A stretch of DNA of 64,000 nt from Pseudomonas spelaei (GCF_009724245.1 NZ_WNNK01000021.1:62001-126000), one strand, 5' to 3'; counted from the stretch's first letter, positions 34,441 through 43,773 are shown. The notes: generated by a model from the sequence alone, not told the origin. Numbers and translations are program-made.

Positions 34441-35193
34441 ATGAACCACCTGACAACGACAACACCCTTCACCCTGCAGGCCAGCGGTATCAGTAAGTCG
34501 TTTACATCAGGCCAGGTTGCCAGCACGGTGCTGCATGACATCACCCTGGCGATACGGCCTGGCGAGCTGACCTTGATCTCGGGACCTTCCGGTTGCGGGA
34601 AAAGCACGCTGCTGGCCATTCTCAGCGGCTTGCAGCGACCCGACCAAGGCTGCGTCATGGCCCTGGGACAAGACCTGGGAACGCTCGACGCCCGGGCACT
34701 GGAGCGCTTTCGCCTGCACCACACCGGGTTCGTATTCCAGGGTTTCAACCTGTTCCCCGCCTTGACGGCGCTGCAGCAGGTCGAGTTGCCCTTGAGCTAC
34801 CTGGGGCTTACGACGAAGGAAGTGCACCGGCGGGCGGCTCAGGCGCTGGAAGAAGTCGGTCTTGGCGCGCGCATGAAACTGCGCCCTGCCGAGTTGTCCG
34901 GCGGCGAAAAACAGCGCGTGGCCATCGCCCGCGCCGTGGCCAAGGAGCCCGAGTTGCTGTTCGCCGACGAACCCACCAGCGCCCTGGACGCCGCCAACGG
35001 CCAGGTCGTGATCGATATCTTGCACCGCATCGCACGCGAGCACGGTACGACCGTGCTGTGTGTCAGCCACGACCCTCGCCTCGTGAGCCACACCGACCGT
35101 GTGTTAGCCATTGAAGACGGCCGCATCATCAGCGATCACCCCCCTCACCTCCGGCCGGTCAACGCTACCGGCCCCCAGGAACACTCCGTATGA
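34441..35193 (+). CDS. ABC exporter ATPase (LolD/DevA/MacB type)
   Basis: 250 residues. Walker A is GPSGCGKST (about residues 48-56), the Q loop is FQGFNLFPALT, the signature is LSGGEKQRVAIARA and Walker B is LLFADEPTSALD, with the H loop in CVSHD. The LolD-like features fit the FtsX-type permease just upstream. It energises export on the cytosolic side. Its stop overlaps the adaptor gene in ATGA. Confidence 0.92.
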   Translation: MNHLTTTTPFTLQASGISKSFTSGQVASTVLHDITLAIRPGELTLISGPSGCGKSTLLAILSGLQRPDQGCVMALGQDLGTLDARALERFRLHHTGFVFQGFNLFPALTALQQVELPLSYLGLTTKEVHRRAAQALEEVGLGARMKLRPAELSGGEKQRVAIARAVAKEPELLFADEPTSALDAANGQVVIDILHRIAREHGTTVLCVSHDPRLVSHTDRVLAIEDGRIISDHPPHLRPVNATGPQEHSV

Positions 35194-36095
35194 ATTCGCG
35201 TTCACTGCACCCTTGGCTTGTCCTGATCAGCGCCTGTTTCTTCCTGACCGGTTGCCCCCGAGAAGACGCCCCCGCTAAAACAACCGCCTCATCAGCGACG
35301 TACCTGGCGGTTGCCCGTGGCCGTGTGGATGTTGAAGGTGGCCTGCTCAAGCTGGGTGTTACCCGCGACGGCATCGTGGCCGATATCAAGATCAAAGAAG
35401 GCGACCACGTCCGAAAAGGTCAGTTACTGTCATCGCTGGACAGCGAACTGGCACGGTTGGCAGTCAGTGCCGCCCAGGCCGAGCAACAACAGGTTCAGGT
35501 TCAAGCCAAGCAATTGGAAAGACGCTTCAAGTTTGCCGACCAGAAGGCCACTCGCCTGGCGAAGGCGGCCGCGGCGGGTGCTGGAGATGGCCAGAGCGCC
35601 GATGACGCTCGGGAAGCCGCCGCCCAACTGCACGACGACATTGAGAAGAACCGTGGGGACGCCGAAACAGCCACCAGAAAGCTCACCACCGCACGCTATG
35701 AGCTGGCGCAACGCAGCCTCTATGCACCGGTCGACGCTGAAGTGGTTCGACGCCTGATCCAGCCTGGCGCCGCCGTCTCGTTCCAGTCAGGACCCGCCTT
35801 CATCCTGTTGCCGAACCAGGCACGTATCGTGCGAGCCGAGTTGAACGAGTCATTTGTTGGTGCGGTACTTCCCGGGATGAAAGCCGAAATATCGGACGAG
35901 AGCGGCAACGACTCACCGCCGCTGTCCGCCCATGTGGTGCGCATCAGTGCCGTATTGGGCAACAGCACCCTCGAAGACGATCCGCAGGTACGGGCCAACA
36001 TGCGTACCGTTGAATGCATATTGGCCTTCGACCAGCCTGCGCCTGCGTCACTGCGCGTGGGTCAACGCATGCTTGTGCGGTTTGGGGCGCAGTAG
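35190..36095 (+). CDS. Periplasmic adaptor (HlyD/DevB-like) lipoprotein
   Basis: 301 residues. A lipoprotein leader (SACFFLTGC) precedes a biotinyl-lipoyl half (GIVADIKIKEGDHVRKGQLLSSLD), an ~80-residue coiled-coil hairpin and a beta-barrel with LYAPVDAEVVRRLIQPGAAV. It bridges the permease and the outer-membrane factor. The set OMF-permease-ATPase-adaptor is DevBCA-like but carries its own channel gene first. An efflux role for lipid, peptide or drug is inferred. Confidence 0.88.
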   Translation: MNSRSLHPWLVLISACFFLTGCPREDAPAKTTASSATYLAVARGRVDVEGGLLKLGVTRDGIVADIKIKEGDHVRKGQLLSSLDSELARLAVSAAQAEQQQVQVQAKQLERRFKFADQKATRLAKAAAAGAGDGQSADDAREAAAQLHDDIEKNRGDAETATRKLTTARYELAQRSLYAPVDAEVVRRLIQPGAAVSFQSGPAFILLPNQARIVRAELNESFVGAVLPGMKAEISDESGNDSPPLSAHVVRISAVLGNSTLEDDPQVRANMRTVECILAFDQPAPASLRVGQRMLVRFGAQ

Positions 36096-36184
36096 TTTCT
36101 GGCGTTGTAGTCCTGGCACCCAAGTGTGCCAGGACCACCGCTGACGAGCCGCCATCCCCCCGTAGATACAAGCCGTTGTCTGAA

Positions 36185-37462
36185 TTAGTCGACATGCGCC
36201 CACGTCATCCGAAATGACGCACCGCCCCACTCCGAATCCAGCACTTCAACCTGCCCGCCATGCCACTGGCTGACCCGCTTCACCAACGCCAACCCGAGGC
36301 CGAAGCCACCGGTACGGCGGTCACGGCTGGCATCCAGGCGCAGGAAGGGTTCGAAGATCTTCGCCCGGCCATCCAGCGGCACTCCAGGACCATCATCGTT
36401 AACCCGCACTTCATAGCCTGCGCCAAACTTCACCAACGACACCTCAACGCGATGGTCGGCATAACGAATGGCATTACGCAGCAGGTTAATCACTGCCCGC
36501 GCCATGAAACGCGGTTCAATGCGGATGTAGTCGACTTCACAGGTACGCAACAGCAACTGCACCCCAGCCGCTTCCGCCTCCAGGGCGACACTGCCAATCA
36601 CGCTGTCGAGCCAGCTGTGCGCCTCGATATTTTCCCGCGTGACCTGCGTGGCGCCACGCTCAAGGCTGGCGTAGGTCAACAGTTCCGAGACCATTTCTTC
36701 CAACTCGCCCAGGTCAGCGTACATATCAGCAATCAGTGCGCGGCTCTGCCGTGGGTCGGCCTGTTGTTTCAACTGATCCAGCTCGAACGACAACCGCGCA
36801 ATCGGCGTACGCAGCTCGTGGGAAACCGCGTTGGTCAATTCCCGCTGGTTGGCGATCAGGCTTTCGATGCGCTCGGCCATCTGGTTAAAGTGCCCGGCCA
36901 ATTCGCGCACGGTGGAGCGCCGTGGCAAGAGGATCCGCGACCCCAGGTCATTATCACCAAAACGCTGGGCCGCCAGGCGGATGTGTTCCAGATCGCGCCA
37001 ATGGGGGCGAACCCAGAAATACAGGACCAGCGCCAGGCTCACACCGAGGAAGCCATAGGCCCACAGGTACAGCCATTTGGGCTCTTCCGGCAGCTTGACA
37101 TTAAGCAGTTGCGGGCCGCCGTCGATATCGGCAATGAACTCCATGAAGTCCCCACGTACCACCACCTGCCCAGCGGCCAACAGTTGCTGCTCGCGCTCGG
37201 TCAACCCCGCCGAACTGCGCGGCATCAACGCCAGATGCAGCCCGTAATGGGTTTGCAGCTCGGCCAGGCGGCCGGCACGCGCGGCATCAGGCACCGGCCG
37301 CAGTTGCTCCACTACGCCATACATCGGCCCACGCATTGCCTCGCGGTTATAGGTCTCGTTGGCCTCAGGCATCAGCTCATCGAAGGTAAAGTTCACCAGC
37401 CAGATCGCCCCCGCCAGCCCCAGGGCCAGAATCACATACAGGCGTAGAAACAGCCGTAACAT
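36185..37462 (-). CDS. rstB: RstB-like sensor histidine kinase
   Basis: 425 residues with two transmembrane helices (about 4-24 and 145-165) around a ~115-residue periplasmic sensor. There follow HAMP (VRPHWRDLEHIRLAAQRFGDN), the phosphoacceptor His in VSHELRTPIARL, and the ATPase boxes NLLRNAIRYAD, DDGPGVP and GGFGLGLALV. Matches to E. coli RstB run along the whole chain. Its ATG directly abuts the regulator's stop (TAGATG), so the pair is one operon. The signal is unknown. Confidence 0.9.
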   Translation of the reverse strand: MLRLFLRLYVILALGLAGAIWLVNFTFDELMPEANETYNREAMRGPMYGVVEQLRPVPDAARAGRLAELQTHYGLHLALMPRSSAGLTEREQQLLAAGQVVVRGDFMEFIADIDGGPQLLNVKLPEEPKWLYLWAYGFLGVSLALVLYFWVRPHWRDLEHIRLAAQRFGDNDLGSRILLPRRSTVRELAGHFNQMAERIESLIANQRELTNAVSHELRTPIARLSFELDQLKQQADPRQSRALIADMYADLGELEEMVSELLTYASLERGATQVTRENIEAHSWLDSVIGSVALEAEAAGVQLLLRTCEVDYIRIEPRFMARAVINLLRNAIRYADHRVEVSLVKFGAGYEVRVNDDGPGVPLDGRAKIFEPFLRLDASRDRRTGGFGLGLALVKRVSQWHGGQVEVLDSEWGGASFRMTWAHVD

Positions 37463-38170
37463 CTAGACCTCCCAGGCGAACGGATTGAACAAATAGCCCT
37501 TGCCCCAGATGGTCTTGATGCACACCGGCTCCCTGGGATTATCATTAAGTTTGCCGCGCAGCTTGCTGATGTAGACGTCGACGCTGCGGTTGAGCCCATC
37601 GAAGGCAATCCCGCGCATGCGGTTGAGGATGTCATCACGGGAGAGGATTTTCCCGGCGCTGCTGGCCAGCAACCACAGCAGTTCGAACTCCATGGTGGTC
37701 AGGTCGACTTTCTCGTCACCCAGGCTCACCACTCGGCAACTGCGGTCGATGGACAGCCGGCCAAACTCCAGGGAACCGCGCACGGTCGGCTCCGGCACCT
37801 GGCGCCGCTGCAAGGCACGCAGACGCGCCAGCAGCACGGGCGGCTTGATCGGTTTGATCACATAATCGTCGGCACCGGACTCCAGGCCCAGGATATGGTC
37901 CAGGTCATCTTCCTTGGCGGTGAGGATTACGATGGGGGTGTCGGAGACATTGCGAATCTCGCGGCACACATGCAGGCCACTCTGGCCAGGCAACATCAAG
38001 TCGAGCACGACGATCTTGGGCTTGAACTCCAGGAAGGCGGCCAGCGCCAGATCGCCACGGTGTACCGCCAACACCTCGAAACCATGCTGGGAAAGGAAAT
38101 GCGCGATCAGCCCTGCCAGCTTCTGATCGTCCTCAACGAGCAAGACCTTGCCAAGACCCAAGTTTTCCAT
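37463..38170 (-). CDS. rstA: RstA-like OmpR-family response regulator
   Basis: 235 residues. Receiver domain with the acidic pair ED (about 13-14), phospho-Asp57 in VVLDLMLPG and Lys in YVIKPIKPP; then an OmpR-type winged helix ending DGLNRSVDVYISKLRGKLNDN, the RstA hallmark. Transcriptional output is controlled by the adjacent kinase. GGGA lies before the ATG at 38170. The 176 bases upstream hold the presumed promoter and no gene. Confidence 0.91.
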   Translation of the reverse strand: MENLGLGKVLLVEDDQKLAGLIAHFLSQHGFEVLAVHRGDLALAAFLEFKPKIVVLDLMLPGQSGLHVCREIRNVSDTPIVILTAKEDDLDHILGLESGADDYVIKPIKPPVLLARLRALQRRQVPEPTVRGSLEFGRLSIDRSCRVVSLGDEKVDLTTMEFELLWLLASSAGKILSRDDILNRMRGIAFDGLNRSVDVYISKLRGKLNDNPREPVCIKTIWGKGYLFNPFAWEV

Positions 38171-38346
38171 AAATTCCCAGTGTGCTAACGCAGATTGAAG
38201 TGGGCGTATTATAGGCGTCAGCGCAGGTGGTTAAGAGCATGTAGCCATCATTGAATGCAGGTTTTCGACGAAGCTTCATGCTTTTAAGAGTTTTTAACAA
38301 ATCCAGCGCACTCTTTAACGAGACATTGTCCGCAGTCTGCGTAACG

Positions 38347-38949
38347 TCAGGCTGGCACGCCGCTGTGAAAGCGGAACTCGACGTCCGGTGATTCGATCAG
38401 TTCCTGCTCTGCCGCCCGCACTCGGTCAATGACCTGGGCAATGTCCTTGGCGTCGCCGTACTGATAGGCCAGCTTCAAATAACCCTGGAAATGCCGCGCC
38501 TCGCTTTTCAGCAGGCCGAAGTAGAACTTGCCGAGTTCTTCGTCCAAATGTGGCACCAATGCTTCGAAACGCTCGCAACTGCGGGCTTCGATAAAGGCGC
38601 CGACCACCAGAGTATCCACCAGCTTGACCGGTTCATGGCTGCGTACCACTTTGCGCAAACCTGATGCATACCGGCTGGCCGACAGTTGGCGTAACTCGAT
38701 CTTGCGCTTTTTCATCAGGCGCATGACTTGCTCGTGGTGCACCAGCTCTTCCCGGGCCAGGCGCGACATCAGGTTGATCAAGTCAACATGGGAGTGATAC
38801 TTGGCGATCAGGCTCAAGGCGGTGCTGGCGGCCTTGAATTCGCAGTTCTTGTGGTCGATCAGCAGGGTTTCCTGATCCGCCAGTGCGGCCTGGACCCAGC
38901 CATCCGGCGTACGGCAGCCGAGGAATTCATGAATTTGCGGCAGGTTCAT
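38347..38949 (-). CDS. miaE: MiaE, tRNA 2-methylthio-N6-isopentenyl-A37 hydroxylase
   Basis: 200 residues, the usual MiaE length. It is a ferritin-like di-iron protein with metal ligands in REELVHHEQV (E-x2-H pair) and EARHFQGY, and another Glu in FIEARSCERF. It hydroxylates ms2i6A37 to ms2io6A37 on tRNAs reading U-initial codons, using O2. GGAAG precedes the ATG. Stand-alone gene, divergent from the universal stress protein. Confidence 0.93.
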   Translation of the reverse strand: MNLPQIHEFLGCRTPDGWVQAALADQETLLIDHKNCEFKAASTALSLIAKYHSHVDLINLMSRLAREELVHHEQVMRLMKKRKIELRQLSASRYASGLRKVVRSHEPVKLVDTLVVGAFIEARSCERFEALVPHLDEELGKFYFGLLKSEARHFQGYLKLAYQYGDAKDIAQVIDRVRAAEQELIESPDVEFRFHSGVPA

Positions 38950-39062
38950 CGGGTCACTTCCGGCACAACAACAAGGGTCAAGAACATGAGGCTCACGGAT
39001 AAAGGTTCACAGCGAAGGGCGCCGATTATACCGAGCGCGCCGCAGACCACCAGCCACCGGCC

Positions 39063-39105
39063 TTGATGCACGTCAACATGACGTCTGGCGAGCAGCAACT
39101 ATAGT
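39063..39105 (+). promoter_or_regulatory. Anr/Dnr-box promoter of the universal stress protein gene
   Basis: TTGATGCACGTCAA (39063-39076) matches the FNR/Anr consensus TTGAT-N4-ATCAA at 9 of 10 positions. A -10 like TATAGT lies at 39100-39105, giving a start near 39111 and placing the box centre at about -41.5, the class II activator position. This indicates induction under low oxygen. Confidence 0.75.
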
Positions 39106-39137
39106 TGTTCCAGGCCCCTTTTCCGGAGATCCCGACC

Positions 39138-40001
39138 ATGCAAGCCATCCGCAGCATCCTGGTGATTATCGAGCCCGAGCATTCGGAAAGCCTGGCCCTC
39201 AAGCGCGCCAAGCTGATCGCCGGCGTGACTGGCGCGCACCTGCACTTGCTGGTCTGCGATAAAAAGCATGAGCATTCGGCGATGTTGAGCCTGCTCAAGT
39301 CCGGCCTGCAGGAGGACGGCTACAGCGTCACCACCGAGCAGGCCTGGAATGACAGCCTGCATGAAACCATCATCGATGTGCAGCAGGCTGAGGGCTGCGG
39401 CCTGGTGGTCAAGCAGCACTTCCCTGACAGCCCGTTGAAAAAGGCCCTGCTGACACCGGCTGACTGGAAGCTGATGCGTTACTGCCCGACTCCGGTGTTG
39501 CTGGTCAAGACCGTCACGCCCTGGGCCGGCGGCGTCATCCTGGCAGCCATCGACGTGGGCAACACCGACAGCGAGCATCAAGCGCTGCACAACACCATCG
39601 TCGACCATGGCTTTGATATCGCCAGGCTGGCCAAGGCCCAGTTGCATGTAATCAGCGCCCATCCGTCGCCAATGCTCTCGGCGGCGGACCCGGTGTTCCA
39701 GCTCAAGGAGACCATCGAAGCCCGCTACCGCGAGCAATGCAAGGCATTCCAGGCCGAATTCGATATCGATGACCTTCACCTGCACATCGAAGAAGGCCCG
39801 GCGGATGTGCTGATTCCCCATGCGGCGCATGTATGGCAGGCGGCGGTCACCATCATCGGCACGGTGGCGCGTACCGGGCTCTCGGGGGCATTGATCGGCA
39901 ATACTGCGGAGGTGGTACTGGATGCGCTGGAAAGTGATGTACTGGTGCTCAAACCCCAGGAGCTGATGGATCATCTGGAGGAACTCGCCACCAAACCCTG
40001 A
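39138..40001 (+). CDS. Tandem universal stress protein (UspA fold)
   Basis: 287 residues made of two Usp domains, like UspE-type proteins. The first begins IRSILVIIEPEHSES and the second GGVILAAIDVGNTDSEHQ. The C-terminus TIIGTVARTGLSGALIGNTAE-VVLDAL carries the nucleotide-binding G-x2-G-x9-G pattern. GGAGAT precedes ATG 39138. The Anr box 70 bases upstream suggests a role in anaerobic or stationary survival, as known for Anr-controlled Usp proteins in Pseudomonas. Confidence 0.9.
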   Translation: MQAIRSILVIIEPEHSESLALKRAKLIAGVTGAHLHLLVCDKKHEHSAMLSLLKSGLQEDGYSVTTEQAWNDSLHETIIDVQQAEGCGLVVKQHFPDSPLKKALLTPADWKLMRYCPTPVLLVKTVTPWAGGVILAAIDVGNTDSEHQALHNTIVDHGFDIARLAKAQLHVISAHPSPMLSAADPVFQLKETIEARYREQCKAFQAEFDIDDLHLHIEEGPADVLIPHAAHVWQAAVTIIGTVARTGLSGALIGNTAEVVLDALESDVLVLKPQELMDHLEELATKP

Positions 40002-40022
40002 AGATCTGCACGTGTAGCCGTT

Positions 40023-40047
40023 ATCGCAGGCAAGCCAGCTCCCACAT
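40023..40047. repeat. Single family-B REP half-element
   Basis: One arm (ATCGCAGGCAAGCCAGCTCC, then CACA) of the element that is complete at 56760. It lies between convergent genes. Confidence 0.6.
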
Positions 40048-40062
40048 TTTGATCTGCGTCAG

Positions 40063-40533
40063 TCAGTTCCCCAGCGCGTCCTTGAGAAACCCGGGCGCGA
40101 TATAGCGCTGGTAGTGGGCTTCGGAAAGGATGAAAAATTCCCGATCAATGGCATCCCGCAGCTCGGGCAGGTTCCAGTCGCGAAACTCCGGCATCAGCAC
40201 CATGCCGTAGGCCTCCAGGTTCGTGATGACCCGCGCACCACGCGCGATCAACTGGTAGGCCCAGCAGTACTCCGACTGATGAGGGACAAAGCGGATTTTT
40301 CGCTGTTCCAACTGCCAACGCAGCATTTTCGGGTCGAACACTTCCAGTTTGCCGGCCATCACCTGCACCAACAGTTGCTCCAGCCTGAGCCACACCGCGC
40401 GTTTTTCTTCCTCGTTGTAGCCGTTCCACTGGATCACTTCATGGTGGAACCGCTTGCAGCCCCGGCACACAAGATCGCCGTAGACCGTGGAACACAGGCC
40501 GACGCAGGGGGTTTTGATCGTTTGGTTGGACAT
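40063..40533 (-). CDS. DUF1289 Fe-S-like cysteine protein
   Basis: 156 residues from ATG 40533. The N-terminus has the DUF1289 cysteine motif TPCVGLCSTVYGDLVCRGCKRF (C-x3-C-x8-C-x2-C), likely binding zinc or an Fe-S cluster, and a helical C-terminal half follows. Function is not established for the family. Divergent from acnB. Confidence 0.8.
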   Translation of the reverse strand: MSNQTIKTPCVGLCSTVYGDLVCRGCKRFHHEVIQWNGYNEEEKRAVWLRLEQLLVQVMAGKLEVFDPKMLRWQLEQRKIRFVPHQSEYCWAYQLIARGARVITNLEAYGMVLMPEFRDWNLPELRDAIDREFFILSEAHYQRYIAPGFLKDALGN

Positions 40534-40925
40534 GGGCAACAACGCGCCAATCAGAAACAGTTGCCCATATTAGCCCTTTGTCTAAGGTTCATCACCCCGC
40601 AAACTTGGCGCAGCAACTTACGTTTAGAAATTTTTTGCCGTAGAATCACCCGGCCTTGTAAGGCGCCAATAATCCATTGGAAGCTGTTTTCAAAGCGTCA
40701 CGAGCACAGTCGTTCCTTCAGAACGGTGTTGGCGACGGTTATTTACCCCATAAATAGCCAGCGCCAACCCTCATCAGCTCCGTTCTGCAGGCGTAAAACT
40801 TTGAAAGCAGCTTCTGTGAGAAATGCCGGCAGCGCTGGCTCTACGGCCCAAAAGGCCCCCGAGCGCATGCGTGCCGTGCATGTCTGGATGAGCGTCCCGT
40901 GGGACCACTGATGAGGGTAATAACT
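40534..40925 (+). other. Gene-free 392-base region: long acnB 5' leader
   Basis: No convincing gene. A plausible promoter is TTACGT (40618-40623), a 17-base spacer, then TAGAAT (40641-40646), which would give an acnB leader of about 270 bases. The leader holds small inverted repeats such as TATTTA/TAAATA around 40741-40757. I see no known riboswitch. Confidence 0.5.
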
Positions 40926-43526
40926 GTGCTTGAAGCCTACCGCAAACATATCGAAGAGCGTGCAGCCCTGGGTATCGTTCCCCAGCCGCTTAACGCCGAA
41001 CAAACTGCAGGCCTGGTCGAGCTGCTGAAAAATCCCCCGGCTGGCGAAGAAGCTTTCCTCGTTGACCTGATCACCAACCGCATTCCACCAGGCGTTGACG
41101 AGGCTGCCTACGTCAAGGCCGGTTTCCTGTCTGCCCTGGCCAAGGGCGAAGCTACTTCCCCCCTGATCGACAAGAAACGCGCTGTTGAACTGCTTGGCAC
41201 CATGCAAGGCGGCTATAACATCGTGACTTTGGTCGAGCTGCTGGACGACGCCGAGCTGGCGCCTGTCGCGGCCGCCCAACTCAAGCACACCCTGCTGATG
41301 TTCGATGCGTTCCACGACGTCGCGGAAAAAGCCAAGAACGGCAACCAGCACGCCAAAGACGTGATCCAGTCCTGGGCCGACGGCGAGTGGTTCAAGAACC
41401 GCCCTGTCCTGGCCGACAAGATCAGCCTGCGCGTGTTCAAGGTCACCGGCGAAACCAACACCGACGACCTGTCCCCTGCCCCGGATGCCTGGTCCCGTCC
41501 GGACATCCCGCTGCACGCCCTGGCCATGCTGAAAATGGCCCGCGAAGGCATCGTGCCTGACGTCCAAGGCGTCACCGGCCCGATGAAACAGATCGAAGAA
41601 ATGCGCGGCCAAGGCTTCCCGATCGCCTACGTCGGTGACGTGGTCGGTACCGGTTCGTCGCGTAAATCGGCCACCAACTCGGTGCTGTGGTTCTTCGGCG
41701 ACGACGTTCCCAATGTCCCGAACAAGCGCGCTGGCGGCTTCTGCTTCGGCAGCAAGATCGCTCCCATCTTCTACAACACCATGGAAGATGCCGGCGCACT
41801 GCCAATCGAATTCGACGTCACCAACATGAACATGGGCGACGTGATCGACCTGTACCCGCATGCTGGCAAAGTCACCAAGCACAACAGCGATGAAGTCCTG
41901 ACCACCTTCGAAATGAAGACCCCGGTGCTGTTGGACGAAGTCCGTGCTGGCGGTCGTATCCCGCTGATCATCGGCCGTGGCCTGACCGAGAAGGCTCGCG
42001 TTGAGCTGGGTCTGCCACCGTCGACCCTGTTCAAGCTGCCGGAAGCGCCGGCTGAAAGCGACAAGGGCTACACCCTGGCGCAGAAAATGGTCGGCAAGGC
42101 ATGCGGCGTGGCCGGCGTTCGTCCAGGCACCTACTGCGAACCGAAGATGACCACCGTCGGCTCCCAGGACACCACCGGTCCAATGACCCGTGATGAACTC
42201 AAAGACCTGGCGTGCCTGGGCTTCTCCACCGATCTGGTGATGCAGTCGTTCTGCCACACCGCGGCCTATCCAAAGCCGATCGACGTGACCACCCACCACA
42301 CCCTGCCTGACTTCATCATGACCCGTGGCGGTGTATCGCTGCGTCCGGGTGACGGCATCATCCACAGCTGGCTGAACCGTATGCTGCTGCCGGATACCGT
42401 CGGTACCGGTGGTGACTCCCACACCCGTTTCCCAATGGGCATCTCGTTCCCAGCCGGTTCCGGCCTGGTAGCGTTTGCCGCCGCCACTGGCGTTATGCCG
42501 CTGGACATGCCGGAATCGATCCTGGTGCGCTTCAAAGGCGAAATGCAACCGGGTATCACCCTGCGTGACCTGGTTCATGCCATTCCTTACTACGCGATCC
42601 AGGCTGGCCTGCTGACCGTAGAGAAGAAAGGCAAGAAGAACGCCTTCTCCGGCCGCATCCTCGAAATCGAAGGCCTGGACAACCTGAGCATCGAGCAGGC
42701 TTTCGAGCTGTCCGACGCTTCGGCCGAACGTTCGGCTGCCGGTTGCACCATCAAGCTGTCGAAAGAATCGATCACCGAGTACCTGAACTCCAACATCACC
42801 CTGCTGCGCTGGATGATCGGCGAAGGCTACGGCGATGCGCGTACCCTGGAACGTCGCGCCCAAGCGATGGAAGCCTGGGTTGCCAACCCTGAGCTGATGG
42901 TGGCCGATGCCGACGCCGAATACGCCGAAATCATCGAGATCGACCTGGCCGACATCAAGGAGCCTGTGCTCTGCGCGCCAAACGATCCGGATGACGCCCG
43001 TCTGCTGTCTTCGGTACAAGGCGAGAAGATCGACGAAGTGTTCATCGGTTCGTGCATGACCAACATCGGTCACTTCCGCGCTGCCGGTAAGCTGCTGGAA
43101 CAGGTCAAGGGTCAGCTGCCAACCCGTCTGTGGCTGTCGCCGCCGACCAAGATGGACGCTCACCAGTTGACCGAAGAAGGCTACTACGGCATCTACGGCA
43201 AGGCTGGTGCGCGCATGGAAATGCCGGGCTGCTCGCTGTGCATGGGTAACCAGGCGCGCGTTGAACCGAACTCCACCGTGGTGTCGACGTCGACCCGTAA
43301 CTTCCCGAACCGTCTGGGTGATGGCGCGAACGTCTACCTGGCTTCGGCCGAGCTGGCATCGGTTGCGTCCATCCTGGGTCGCCTGCCGACCGTCGAGGAG
43401 TACATGGCCTACGCGAAGGAAATCAACACCATGGCCAGCGATGTGTATCGCTACCTGAGTTTTGACCAGATCGCTGAGTTCCGTGAAGCGGCTGCAAACG
43501 CCAACATTCCGGTGGTTCAAGCCTAA
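40926..43526 (+). CDS. acnB: AcnB, bifunctional aconitate hydratase 2
   Basis: 866 residues starting at GTG 40926, the usual MLEAYRKHIEER start, with GAGGG eight bases upstream; the ATG at 40911 gives a non-conserved extension. AcnB layout is HEAT-like N-terminus, swivel domain, then the aconitase core. Cluster cysteines are in GSCMTNIGHF and GCSLCMGNQARV. It interconverts citrate and isocitrate and may act on 2-methyl-cis-aconitate; the apo form can bind mRNA. A strong terminator follows. PrrF-type small RNA and Hfq control are known for this gene in Pseudomonas. Confidence 0.97.
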   Translation: MLEAYRKHIEERAALGIVPQPLNAEQTAGLVELLKNPPAGEEAFLVDLITNRIPPGVDEAAYVKAGFLSALAKGEATSPLIDKKRAVELLGTMQGGYNIVTLVELLDDAELAPVAAAQLKHTLLMFDAFHDVAEKAKNGNQHAKDVIQSWADGEWFKNRPVLADKISLRVFKVTGETNTDDLSPAPDAWSRPDIPLHALAMLKMAREGIVPDVQGVTGPMKQIEEMRGQGFPIAYVGDVVGTGSSRKSATNSVLWFFGDDVPNVPNKRAGGFCFGSKIAPIFYNTMEDAGALPIEFDVTNMNMGDVIDLYPHAGKVTKHNSDEVLTTFEMKTPVLLDEVRAGGRIPLIIGRGLTEKARVELGLPPSTLFKLPEAPAESDKGYTLAQKMVGKACGVAGVRPGTYCEPKMTTVGSQDTTGPMTRDELKDLACLGFSTDLVMQSFCHTAAYPKPIDVTTHHTLPDFIMTRGGVSLRPGDGIIHSWLNRMLLPDTVGTGGDSHTRFPMGISFPAGSGLVAFAAATGVMPLDMPESILVRFKGEMQPGITLRDLVHAIPYYAIQAGLLTVEKKGKKNAFSGRILEIEGLDNLSIEQAFELSDASAERSAAGCTIKLSKESITEYLNSNITLLRWMIGEGYGDARTLERRAQAMEAWVANPELMVADADAEYAEIIEIDLADIKEPVLCAPNDPDDARLLSSVQGEKIDEVFIGSCMTNIGHFRAAGKLLEQVKGQLPTRLWLSPPTKMDAHQLTEEGYYGIYGKAGARMEMPGCSLCMGNQARVEPNSTVVSTSTRNFPNRLGDGANVYLASAELASVASILGRLPTVEEYMAYAKEINTMASDVYRYLSFDQIAEFREAAANANIPVVQA

Positions 43527-43545
43527 GGTTTGTTGATGTAGAAGG

Positions 43546-43578
43546 CGCCGCGTATCGCAAGGTACGCGGCGTTTTTTT
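43546..43578 (+). terminator. acnB terminator
   Basis: A 9-bp perfect stem (CGCCGCGTA/TACGCGGCG) with an 8-base loop is followed by seven Ts, 20 bases after the acnB stop. Confidence 0.9.
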
Positions 43579-43605
43579 ATGCCTGGAAGAAAGTTGTTGC
43601 CTGCT

Positions 43606-43688
43606 CCGGCCCCATCGCGGGCAAGCCCGGCTCCCACATTTGAAATGCGTACCCCTGTGGGAGCCGGGCTTGCCCGCGATGGGGCCGG
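43606..43688. repeat. Family-B REP pair (GC variant)
   Basis: Inverted ~32-base arms, CCGGCCCCATCGCGGGCAAG... and its complement, around a short spacer. Same family as 62641-62714. Lies between two terminators of convergent genes. Confidence 0.8.
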
Positions 43689-43713
43689 ACCAAACGACAC
43701 CAACCTTGCAGAT

Positions 43714-43749
43714 ATAAAAAAGGCCAACCCGCAACGCGGATCGGCCTTT
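43714..43749 (-). terminator. Terminator of the permease gene
   Basis: Read on the minus strand, AAAGGCC pairs with GGCCTTT around an inner CCGC/GCGG stem and ends in a run of Ts. It lies 25 bases past the permease stop. Confidence 0.8.
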
Positions 43750-43773
43750 ATCAGCTCCTGAACCCAGAAAGCT

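Noticed and set aside
43606..43688. Considered as a CRISPR repeat or attachment site
   Set aside because: Inverted rather than direct, and dispersed copies show it is a REP element.
40743..43727. A 994-codon minus-strand open frame over acnB
   Set aside because: Antisense shadow of acnB, with repetitive His/Gln/Gly-rich sequence and no family match.
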